From: Reticulitermes speratus
Taxonomy: Eukaryota > Arthropoda > Insecta > Blattodea > Rhinotermitidae
Direction of reading: 5' to 3'
NCBI GenBank assembly: GCA_021186555.1
Contig: JAJKFL010000013.1
Span: 42,298,644 to 42,362,643 of the forward strand
DNA: 64,000 nucleotides
In this document: positions 12,441 to 21,966 of the stretch, one piece after another
Numbering within the stretch: position 1 is the first letter of the stretch
Layout: each line of letters begins with the position of its first letter
Notes under the pieces: generated by a model
Told to the model about the DNA's origin: nothing
What the model saw: the letters and a program-made list of their open reading frames with translations, nothing else
Databases searched by the model: none
Program-made: the position numbers and the translations under genes

Positions 12441-13039
12441 TAATAAATCATCTTCAGTGTTTCCTGTGACATATATGGCTTGACAGCTCTCATCCCATGG
12501 CAAGCTGCTATTAAGTTAGGTCTAAATTGCTCTGTGTGGATTTTCCAAGAGTGTATTGTTGATAACCATTCCAAGAAATTTTGCATAAGAAACCGTTGGC
12601 GATTAGTTTATATATAGTTCATGTAAATAAAATAAATATTTTTTGCTATGAATTGTGTATAATATATATATTATTACACACTTAAACCGCTCGAAGTTTA
12701 TATAAGAATAGTCAAGGATGACATTTCGCGGGCTTCTTACAATCGGAGTCTAGATAATCTGTGGTCGGAGTATTTCGCTGGTCGCGTAATATGACACGGA
12801 TTAAATTACCGATAACAGAGATGGACGTGTCATCTCTGCCTAGTAACACTTTAAGACTATATAACACTAATCTGTGACAGTTATAGGTCAGTTATTAATC
12901 TTTATTACTCTGTTTCCAAATATGTATTAAGCATACAATTTATGGTATGTACTTATAGTTTTCAATATCATAATTGTTGTGTAAACTAGTAAAGCCCATT
13001 TTAAACTTCGGTATCTTACCTTCATACATCGTTATACGA

Positions 13040-13110
13040 ACAAACTCGTATCATCCGGAAGTCAAAATAGAGGTCGTGCGCTAACCTTCTTCCGGCATAG
13101 ACAAGCAGGT
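13040..13110 (+). promoter_or_regulatory. RpL34 promoter and 5'TOP non-coding exon
   Basis: Local CpG density rises sharply here. CCGGAAGT at 13055-13062 is a consensus ETS (GABP-type) site. A pyrimidine run, CCTTCTTCC, at about 13085-13093 resembles the 5'TOP start of ribosomal-protein mRNAs. A splice donor (CAG|GTTTGT) lies at 13109. It would join the acceptor at 13254-13255, 17 nt before the ATG, making a short non-coding exon 1. Start site and exon are inferred. Confidence 0.55.
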
Positions 13111-13272
13111 TTGTGTGATGACGTTAGTTAGTGTTGATTGAATCTGAGTGCATCTGCCTGTAAGAAATAAGCGGGAAATGAATTGGATGATAAATGTGTT
13201 ATTATGGCTGTTTTATTTGTAAGATAATTTGTAGTTGAGAATATATAATTTACAGATATCAGGACATCCATC

Positions 13273-16211
13273 ATGGTACAGAGGCTTGTTTACAGACGGC
13301 GTTTATCGTACAACACAAAGAGCAATAGAAGACGAGTGTAAGTATTTTCTATGTAATTCTTGTTAGAAAGTAGGAGTAAAGTTTAACAAGTTTGTGTTAT
13401 TACATTTATAATCGGCGTAGTGTCATTTCTTCTGTGGTGTGATGTCCAGCTTATGTCTGCTAGTTCCTTGGTGTGCCAGTGCACTTGAGTTAATGTTACT
13501 GCAGGGTTTGTACTTTTACATTGCTACATGACTTCTTTGTTAACAGCGTTCGCACTCCAGGTGGTAAATTAGTGTATCAGTACTTGAAGAAGCCAAAGAA
13601 GATCCCTAGATGCGGTCAGTGTAAGGACAAGTTACGAGGTATTCAGCCAGCACGATCTATGGAAAGGTCACGCATGTGTAGGCGAAAGAAGACTGTTAAA
13701 AGGGCGTATGGTGGTGTACTCTGTCACAAATGCGTAAAAGAAAGGTGAGTGTATTCACCAAATTATCCATCGGAAACATTTTGTGTGGTAAGTTTTTGAT
13801 GATATCTCAGCTTTCTAAGCTTAAAACATCCTGTCGTGTTGCATAAATTATGAACACCATCAACACTACTAATTACGCTCTTTATATTAATGTGTGGCTA
13901 TATGTTTCGACAAATTATATGGTCATCTTCAGGCCATTGGAACAACATAAATTTCAAAATCACAATTGCAAACATTATTTAGGGGCCTGAGATCTTAGTC
14001 TTAAAAAAACAAACAGAATTTTTTGTGTAAAATTTGTCGGTATTGTTGTTTGTTGTCATTGTGAGTAGTGGCATCTATTTAGTGTGGTGAGTGATGGCAT
14101 GTGGGACGTATTCATTGGTATGTTGACATGGAGTTTATATGTATATTTGCTTTTATTGTTTTGAGAGCTTATTTCTGGTGTGTATGTATGTGCTGGTTGT
14201 TGGAAGGGGACATTTATTGATGTGCTTTGTGTAACAACAACGACAGATCTCATCCTGGCCCCTGAATAATGTTTGCAATTGTGATTTTCAATTTTATGTT
14301 GTTCAAATGGCCTGAAGATGACCATATAATTGTTAAAACATGTAGCCAAACATGATATAATATAATGCAACATAATTAGTTGTGGTAACTAACTATTTGT
14401 AATATCTAATTCACACTAATATAGAGCGGGAGGATGATTTAACTGATGTTCAGAGACGCGCCTTTTACAAATCATCCACTAACACCACGAAATACTACTG
14501 TTTCTGTATGCAGAGCAGTAGATTGTAATGAAAGTGGTAATATTTTTTGCACATGTCCACTTAGGCTTCTTACAATCAGAGAACACACACACACATGCCT
14601 GCACAGTATACTGTAGGTTACATTTTGTATTTCTTTATGCAGCTGTGTGTTACTGTTAATACATATGAACACCTTTAGGTTAAACTTCTGTTAGATTAGT
14701 ATGCTTCAGGCTAGTGTGTGTATACGTACACACTACATAGACTAACATTTCCACTTAAGGTAGGTTGCTTTAGATTGGTATTTTTTATTGTGTTTCTAAG
14801 CACACCAGTTGTCACAAGAATTATAACATACAAAGCCAGCATCCACATGGAATTTTCCCCTGCAGTTCAGCTTACCTTATTTCATGGTATGGTCTCAAAG
14901 TGCCAAATAGTCCTTGTACTTTCTGAAAAATATTTCTTGACATGATGCAGCTCTTGTTTGTAAATATTAACAATTTATATTTGAAAACTGTCATTCAGTT
15001 TTTGCAATGAGGAATGTCCTACGTTTTGTCTTTAATTCTCTGAATAATGGTATAAGAATTAATTTAATGTAGGGCAATTTGTTTGCAAAAGCAGTGGCCC
15101 TGTCAATTTGTATGCACTCCCTGTATGCCAGACTTCAGCTTGAGGGTTATGTAGAGGAGCTTCAAGAACTGCATGTGTATTTTCATGACACCAGTATCTT
15201 TTATATTTGCTGTGTATATTTCTACTTAATATAAACACTATCTCTTTAGGAGAAACAGAACTTTTTGTATTTTATTTTTGTCCAGCACTCCTCTTGGCAT
15301 AGAATATTTTTGTAGAACTTTTGCTGTAATTTTTTTTTGACAATGCATGCACTGACATCCACATGTAATGAGAGGTAGCCAACAAGTGCAAATTCCAGCT
15401 GCTCACTTCTCAGTGGCAAAATCACAATCACAGCATTTGCCGAGAACCGCGCACAAGGCATTTGTTCTTCTGAGATGTTACGCGGCATGAGACCAATAGG
15501 TTTTCCTGAAATGTGTGGCCGATTTCCAAGCTACGACACATCTCACAAGGGCAGAGGCCTCAACTACAATGTGGTGGAAGCCAGCAACTTTAGACATGCT
15601 GAGTTCGTACTGTCTTACATTCAGGAACATGATAAGTGTATCTCTCTGTGTATAGGTTGCATATTATTGTCATCACAAACAAGACACCATTCTTAAATGT
15701 CAAGAAATTTAAGTTGCTGCAACTGCTTTTCTCCTGTGTAGACACAGCCATTTTAGGTAATGGGAACATCCAACATTTATTCCCACTGTCTGCCCTGCGG
15801 CAGTTAAAGTTGGTCCTTTTGATGACCAGGTAATTTGCAGCATCTTAGTCAAGTCCCAGGCAAATTGGGTTAGCGATTTTTTGAAGATGTCTAATGTAGT
15901 ACCAGGTTCATTGACTTTTCCTCGGCACAAGGTGTGGTGTATGTTCACTTTGTCTTGAATGGAATGTTGCCAAAAACCTTTTTACCTATTTGTATGTTTT
16001 CTTCCTGTGTTTGATGTTTATGAAAACTAAAATATCCTGATGTGTTGTGAATATTTGAATATGAAGAATTCAGTTTATGAGACTTTTGAAAATTGTGATT
16101 CTTCTCTGTTACAGGATTATTCGTGCTTTCTTGATTGAAGAACAGAAGATTGTGGTGAAGGTGCTGAAAGCACAGCAGGCATCAACAAAGCCAAAGAAAG
16201 CAGACAAATAA
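13273..16211 (+). CDS. RpL34: Ribosomal protein eL34
   Basis: Structural protein of the cytosolic large ribosomal subunit. Coding exons are 13273-13337, 13547-13744 and 16115-16211, all GT-AG and in phase, for 119 residues (usual family length about 115-120). The N-terminus MVQRLVYRRRLSYNTKSNRR is typical; most insects have LTYRRR where this has LVYRRR. Zinc-ribbon cysteines are C44, C47, C81 and C84 (CGQC and CHKC). The C-terminus contains IRAFLIEEQKIVVKVLKAQQ and ends in a Lys-rich tail. Start chosen at the only upstream ATG giving the conserved N-terminus; context TCATGG. Intron 2 (2.4 kb) contains a hammerhead-bearing foldback element in a non-coding position. No lesion, so this is the working gene and not a processed copy. 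Confidence 0.97.
13896..13935 (-). ncRNA. Hammerhead ribozyme-like motif D (core intact)
   Basis: Minus strand reads CUGAAGA (fits CUGANGA), a weak stem II with GAC/GUC ends, GAAAC and AUAUA. Helix I can form 4 bp (UGGC with GCCA). Core bases are intact although stem II is eroded. Confidence 0.45.
14309..14348 (+). ncRNA. Hammerhead ribozyme-like motif E (degenerate)
   Basis: Plus strand reads CUGAAGA, a decayed stem II, AAAAC and AUGUA; helix I UGGC/GCCA can form. The G of GAAA is lost. Inverted partner of motif D. Confidence 0.4.
14396..16114 (+). other. Remainder of RpL34 intron 2
   Basis: Contains a short (AC)n stretch near 14582-14595. I see no other recognisable feature. Confidence 0.5.
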
Positions 16212-16240
16212 TGTAACATTTCTGTAAAACAATGTCTTAA

Positions 16241-16246
16241 AATAAA
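16241..16246 (+). terminator. RpL34 poly(A) signal
   Basis: AATAAA 30 nt after the stop codon, the expected distance for the compact 3' UTR of a ribosomal-protein gene. Confidence 0.75.
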
Positions 16247-16476
16247 ATCTGTATCGGTGTCTTTTTGTATTTGATTTACCTTCTGTTGCTATTGTACACA
16301 ATATGAAATTCAGATGCTTCTTTTTACTCTACATCGTAACCAGTCTGTGATGGTGATTTGTGGGTCTACTGAAATAGAGTTGAAATACTCCAATGTGATG
16401 TGACTGCCACCATACAAATGTGACAGTGCACTCATTCAGTAAAAAATTAACTCCTTATTGTCACAAGTCTTTGTCT

Positions 16477-16571
16477 AGTGACTATACACTGTATATTAGT
16501 TCATAACCACCTGCAGATGGCGTGACTATGCATGCATACTGTATATTAGTTCATAACCATCTGCAGATGGC
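16477..16571. repeat. Tandem duplication, about 45-50 bp, two copies
   Basis: ACTGTATATTAGTTCATAAC and the following CCATCTGCAGATGGC-like text occur twice in direct orientation, starting near 16488 and 16537. Downstream of RpL34; no function evident. Confidence 0.7.
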
Positions 16572-18479
16572 TGCATTTATAGCTGCTGACTGCATGGTTT
16601 CTCAAACTTATGATACTGTCACCCTCTACGAAGTGATGCGTAACTTTACGGTGTCCTTTTCCTACATGCTTCAACTAGTTGATGTCCCACGGATTAATAA
16701 CCTTGGTGTCTCATGAGACTGTTAGTTCAAATCTTTCTTATGTTGGGGATGACAGTATTGTTCTTATATTTGATTGAGCACATATTTTGTAAAGAAACGC
16801 TGGACGCCAACTTAAATGCTCGCATTGTATCACTATGTACATTATACATTGGTGAATACTATCATAGCACACAGTAATGTGTGTGCTATGGTGGTTTTCA
16901 TTTGTGTGTCGCAGATTTAAGTAGGCAGTATATATGGGAAGGATTATCTTGAGGCCATCACTCTTCTGAAATGTTATGCAATGTAGGTTACTGACGTTTT
17001 AGGACAGTTCAGTCTTAAAGTGTCGAGTGAAGGCCTCAACCAAACCTTGTTGGAAGTGTGGAATCTTGCATGATTGGCTTGGTTTGGGAGTGCATGCATT
17101 TTCTAATCTGGGACTTTTCTTCAAAATGGCCACTGTCACTTCATGTTTCACATTCATTTGTAATCAGCATTTGCTCTTTTTCACAGCAAGCACCAGAAAT
17201 CCTGCTTTCATGCATGTAGGATGTTCTGAGGCAATTAATATACTCGGCTCTTGCACTTAATTTTTTGTACTCATGATTTCTATGGTTAGCCCAGGCAGGC
17301 AATTCTCACTTCATGCCAGTCTTTGTGTTGCTTGTTAATAAATTGCTGTAACTGTTAAATGACTGTCGGTATTTACATTTGTGTGCATTGTTTACTAAAA
17401 ACTTAGTTTGAACAGAAAAAAAGATAAAAATTAAATAAATGGCATTTTGTAGATAACAAAACAGATTATACAGTATGCCTTGAAAGTGCAGTAAATTTCC
17501 TAGCTGAAATACATGAGATGAATTTATAAGGGTTAGTGGTAGGTCATTTAAAGGTTAATGAGATTGTGTCCACAGTATCATTTTTCTGTGATATATTTCA
17601 AGTCCTTAAGTAAATGATTTGATTTTGTCATTGGGCTGAAGAGTATAACTGACTGCCTTGCAGAGAAGTATTTATAGGTGTTCAGTTTGTGAAATATGTT
17701 GGTTATGTAATGCAGCTTCATGATGAAGTTACCTTTGCCAAATGTCCAAGCACTGCCATTCATCTCAGTTTAAATTCTGATAAATTTGTCTTTCAGTTCA
17801 GATACTCTTGTTAAAGCATTCCCATGAGATGCTCATGTTGATGTACAGTAAAAAAAGTACTGCAGCGTGTTTGACATTATTTTCTCACACAACCTAGCAA
17901 ACATTCTTACCTTTTATATGTTGTTTTTCATGTATTTCACATTGATGACTACTTCGAACTTGCTGTGATAGAGGGCTGAAGTACTTGTTGGCAAGTCACG
18001 CAGACTTTAATCTGCAGAATACAAGATTTTTGCCAAATTAAAAGCTTCAGGTATATCCAGAGTACCTGACGGAGCTTGCCCAATCTGTACATACTTTAAA
18101 GGAGACCAGCAGATTTAGTCATAGCTGTAACTAATATTCAGAAGGTGTTCAGATTTGCATGTGCCTTCAATTTCTTTGAAGAAAGAAAATCCCTTTCATT
18201 TTATCTTCACTAAAATATTGTATATATAAGTTATTAAATGTGCATATTTAACAACTTTTACAGTTGGTAAGATTGTATTGACAGTGATGAATGAAATGTG
18301 AATACGTAGTATTGGTGGAATGATGATTGAAGGAAAAACTTAGATTGCAAGAGGGGTGGGGTCCTGGGTGTCCTTCACAAATCCATGATCCTGCCCGAGA
18401 TTAAGCCTCAGCCTCTGTAGTGTGAGGCTGGGGCATGTTACCTCATGATCTTGAATTGCAAAGAGTTTGTAAGGTGAAA
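16572..18479. other. Intergenic spacer, RpL34 to tkv
   Basis: AT-rich, CpG-poor, no gene seen. 18340-18470 may be part of an unclassified repeat adjoining the SINE at 18480. Confidence 0.4.
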
Positions 18480-18670
18480 GGTAAACATCCCTCTGCACAC
18501 CATGAAGGCATAAGGGGGGAGTGGAGGTATAACACCATGCATTCTTAACCTTTGCCAATAGATCAAGTGGTCTGATTTACCTCTGCTATCCATTGAATAG
18601 GGTGCTGGGTGAACTGGTCTGGTTGCTTTGAAGAAAAGATAAGTCTCTTGTCCCTGCAAACTAATAGCTC
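18480..18670 (-). mobile_element. tRNA-derived SINE, family 1, body fragment
   Basis: The minus strand reproduces the family-1 SINE body: GAGACTT, then a CACCCAGC block, a CCTATTCAATGG block, GTTATACCTCCACTCCCCC, and the TTTACCTTT tail at about 18474-18482. The tRNA-like head is missing or too diverged to identify. Confidence 0.65.
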
Positions 18671-19760
18671 AGTCACTATCCCATCCTCAGGAAATGGCCT
18701 GTTAATTGAAAATGTGTGTGATCAGCTGCATTATTATTATTATATTAACATGCATCAGTCTGAAGTAAACTAAAAATTTATTAAGAAGTGGTTCTGTTTA
18801 AACATTCTTATCTCAAATATGAATTAAGTGTTCAGAAAGTTTCGCTTTTCTTTCAAGGTTAAGGCCTCCATTGTATTTTGTTATGATCATGGATTTGTAA
18901 AGATAATAAGTAGATTCTTCAGGCATTAGGAAGAATAGAAAACTCATGTTCCATGTGCATTAGAATTTTGCAAATAATTTCACCATATAAATAGGTTTAA
19001 TACTTGAATGTTTGTTGGTTAATGGCATAGCATTTTGCTTGATTTACCTGAGTCGTCTGAAAATCTACCTGCAAAATTGTAATGACAAATATAAAAAATC
19101 AGGAAGCCATGCATTGAGTAATTGTGGATTGATGGGTTGAACTCAGGACACACACACTAATCATAATTTACACATACAGGGAATAGTGTTTTGAAAGTTG
19201 ATGTTGATGAATACGTATATATTTTCACATTTTGTCTTGGATTAGGGATTTTATGCCACTTTTCAGTGAATTTCTAGTGATTCTGTTTGAGAGAGTCTTG
19301 ATCAGAAGAGTGTAAAGATACTTGGTTCTGGAATGGAATTTTTGATCATGCTATAACCTCTTGGAATAAGACTGATCAATCTTGACATAAACAGGTGTGT
19401 TTTAGACATTACACTACTGCACAGCAATGTGCTGCGACATTATTTTGTCTGACAACTAGCAGTAAGATTTCACTCAGACCCTTCCAGGTGATGACATACA
19501 GCACAGCTATCTAAATTTGCCAGATGACTGGGTCCCCGCCCTTTAGTTCAATGTAGGCCAATATTTCACATTCAGTAAGTCACAGAGGGTGCAGCACAAC
19601 ACCATGAGATACAGAACTTGTCATAAACATCATACAATTAAACAGAACAGTGAGCAATATGATAATAAGTCAAATACATATATATAATACTTCATAAAAC
19701 TGTTTCAAATATCAACCCAAAAGTAAGCATAAGATATAAATAATAGTAAAACCCCAAAGG
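18671..19760. other. Spacer before the LINE fragment
   Basis: AT-rich with no recognisable feature. The last 200 bases may be the 3' UTR of the minus-strand LINE that follows. Confidence 0.4.
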
Positions 19761-20370
19761 TTAGGAATCTTTCCAACTGTAAAATTCGTGTAAGGTGTAA
19801 AATGTGTTGTCAAGTAGTATTTGTTTTACTTCCTTTTTAAACTTTGTGGGACAGTTCAAGGATTTTATACTATTTGGCATGGAATTATACAATTTAATGC
19901 CCATATTAATAGCACTCTTTTGATATTGGGAAGTGTTACAACCAAGAATGTGATAATTGTTCTTACCTCTGGTATTATAGTCATGCACTTGACTATTAGT
20001 TTTTAAATTTACCATATGCTTTTTTATAAAACACAAAACCCTCAGAATGTATAAAGAAGTTACAGTTAAAATTTTAGAAGTTTTAAAAACATTTCTACAA
20101 GATTCAAACCTCTTCATACCAAAAATAAGTCTGATAACCTTCTTTTGCAAATGGAATAACTTTGTACAGTCACTATCATGTCCCCAAAATAATATCCCAT
20201 ATTGAAGTGGAGCCTGAAAATGATCAAAATAAATAGCTTTAATAGTTTGTAAACTAACTGTGTCTTTTAGAGATTTTATAATATAATATATTCTACTCAG
20301 ATTCAAAAGCAGGTCTTGAATATGAGATTTTCAATCTAAATGTTCTGTAATATATAAACCTAAAAATTTT

Positions 20371-20889
20371 TTACTTAATATTATTTTCACCGTGCATGTT
20401 TATTAACACTAGTAAACACTTTACCAACACATGCACTTCCTATTAAAACATTAATAGTTTTAAATAACCAAGCCCTACATATGTTTCGGCCAGCTAACTG
20501 GCCATCATCAGGGGCAAATAGCGTTCCACAGCATAATCACGTTCAATAGGTTAATCATAAGATGTGTGGGTGTTATATAAAAAACGTTAAAACAATAAAG
20601 TTCACGTCGTTCTATTGGAGACACATCCAATGGGCACTGTATATCACTTGTTGTGATCACTGTATTATAAAACACTGCATTGGTTTCAAGCACTGTTTTG
20701 TTGTTGTGTTGTGTTGTCTTGTTCAGGTGAAGCACGTACGTTCCTTTGTCTATGCCGACTAATGTCCTGTTCTTGTAGGCGATAATTGTGGGTGCATTAT
20801 ATTGGCTTTGGCATGGTGTTGTACCGTCTGTGTTGGTTGGTTGTTGAAGTAGTAGCGTGTAGGGTGGAAGACGTTTGGTTGCCTACTGA
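20371..20889 (-). mobile_element. 519-bp insertion carrying a hammerhead motif, 11-bp target duplication
   Basis: Interrupts the LINE reverse transcriptase between QLKFL and GLYITE. CTAAAAATTTT is duplicated at 20360-20370 and 20890-20900, fixing both ends. An intact hammerhead-like core lies on the minus strand at 20472-20515. A 75-codon open frame on the same strand (20508-20735) matches nothing I recognise. Size, duplication length and ribozyme suggest a short non-autonomous retroelement, possibly Penelope-like. Unlike three others it is not a foldback. Confidence 0.75.
20472..20515 (-). ncRNA. Hammerhead ribozyme-like motif F (core intact)
   Basis: Minus strand: GCCC, CUGAUGA (20511-20505), a 6-bp stem II GGCCAG/CUGGCC with a 4-nt loop, GAAAC, AUAUGUA, GGGC. 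Helix I pairs GCCC with GGGC. The GUA before GGGC fits the NUH cleavage triplet. Helix III is only AC/GU, as in the short type I hammerheads of Penelope-like elements, where dimers are thought to be active. Confidence 0.6.
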
Positions 20890-21699
20890 CTAAAAATTTT
20901 AATTGGGAACAATAAGTAAATTCCATATTATTGTATATAATCTTAGGTTTCACAAAAGAACAACGTTGCCTTGTATGAAAAGATATCACAGATGATTTGT
21001 GAATATTTAAAATTAATTGGTTCTTATCAAACCATTCCTCCAATTGCTTCATAACCTTAGTTACTTTAATATTTAAATTTTCTTCACTTTTATCAGTTAC
21101 TAATATACTAATATCATCTGCATATAAAATTATTTTTACATCTTTTATAAAAGTGCTTAAATCGTTGATATATAGGAGGAATAAAAATGGTCCCAAAACT
21201 GATCCTTGAGGGACACCCCATTGAAGTTTTCTTAACTTTGATGAATAGGTATTTTGAGAGGAATTTGAGTTCTCAGAATGAGTTATTTCTACACATTGAA
21301 ATCGATTTGATAAATAAGACTCAAACCATGCATTACCAAGGCTTCTAATACCATGACTCCAATTTGTCCAATAGTATTTGGTGGTTCAAGACGTCATATG
21401 CCTTTGTTACTTTGGGCTCTACTCCCAATATGCTGGGAAAGTTTTCCTTCGGCAATCAGACATGCGTCACGTCATACAAAAACGTTCATTGCACATCAAG
21501 TTTTACAAGCTTGGCAAGCCGACGGGAAGTGCCCAGCAACAGTTGTCAGATAAAATAATAACTCTATAGGAAGTTATTATTTATTTAATCTGAATCTCGG
21601 TATGTGGTCCATGATTAGCGCCTCCGCTCATAAACACAAGTGGTGTTTGATGTGGATATTTGGACTTAAGAAGATTGAACAAACCGCATAACCACTTCC

Positions 21700-21878
21700 T
21701 AAACAAGGGATTTCCTAAAGTTTTAAAGGAAAAACGATCGACATTTTCTTTGGTGACCTGGGTGTTAGTTCATTCCGTCGTGCAGGAGTTCAGTGGTCCA
21801 GCTACAAGGCGACCTCTGTTTTGTGCTCATGGTTCTGTGTAGTTACATGTGACGTCACAAGTTTTGTCTCAGGAGAAA
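21700..21878 (+). promoter_or_regulatory. Proposed tkv promoter and 5' leader
   Basis: CpGs are more frequent here than in the preceding spacer. A perfect palindromic CRE-type site TGACGTCA lies at 21850-21857, 21 bp before the ATG. No TATA box is convincing. Assignment depends on the first-exon model. Confidence 0.4.
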
Positions 21879-21966
21879 ATGGCTGCTGCGTGTAGTAATC
21901 GTGACTGGGGAGGAAAAGCTGGAATATTTTTAGGTTTAGGAGTGTTCTTAGGAAAAGGAAACACAG
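21879..21966 (+). CDS. tkv: Proposed tkv first coding exon (signal peptide)
   Basis: ATG in a good context (AAAATGG) opens 29 codons with a hydrophobic core [12 protein letters not shown], then a strong donor ACAG|GTGAGT. It ends with one leftover base, exactly the phase needed by the next known exon at 46828, giving the junction [11 protein letters not shown]. This completes a receptor of normal length. No transcript evidence; tkv has alternative 5' exons in Drosophila, so others may exist in the 25-kb intron, or this exon may belong to another gene. Confidence 0.6.

Larger units (their letters stand above)
13854..14395. mobile_element. Foldback element in RpL34 intron 2 with hammerhead-like motifs in both arms
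   Basis: Inverted arms of about 130-150 bp (about 13854-13990 and 14255-14395) flank a centre of about 260 bp with no conserved coding sequence. Shared inner text is CACAATTGCAAACATTATT on the left and its complement on the right. Hammerhead-like motifs lie at 13896-13935 (minus) and 14309-14348 (plus). Related one-armed sequence occurs near 48060-48185. Ends are approximate and I could not fix a target duplication. Confidence 0.6.
19761..21358 (-). pseudogene. Non-LTR retrotransposon reverse transcriptase (CR1/jockey-group), split by an insertion
   Basis: Read from 21358 down, the minus strand encodes a LINE reverse transcriptase: WFESYLSNRFQCV, then GVPQGSVLGPFLFLLYINDL, then the catalytic YADDISILV (about 21115-21130). 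It continues through QLKFL at about 20900, is interrupted by 20371-20889, and resumes with GLYITEHL and the C-terminal region LQTIKAIYFDHFQAPLQYGI (open 19761-20306). The C-terminal motif HDYNTRGKNNYHI matches the fragment at 11716-12440. The endonuclease domain and 5' part are absent. The 5' truncation point is about 500 bp upstream of the proposed tkv first exon. Confidence 0.85.

Noticed and set aside
21353-21569. Three overlapping short open frames just upstream of the tkv first exon
   Set aside because: They read the same segment in different frames. The text resembles a dispersed repeat, but I could not assign it to a family or a gene.
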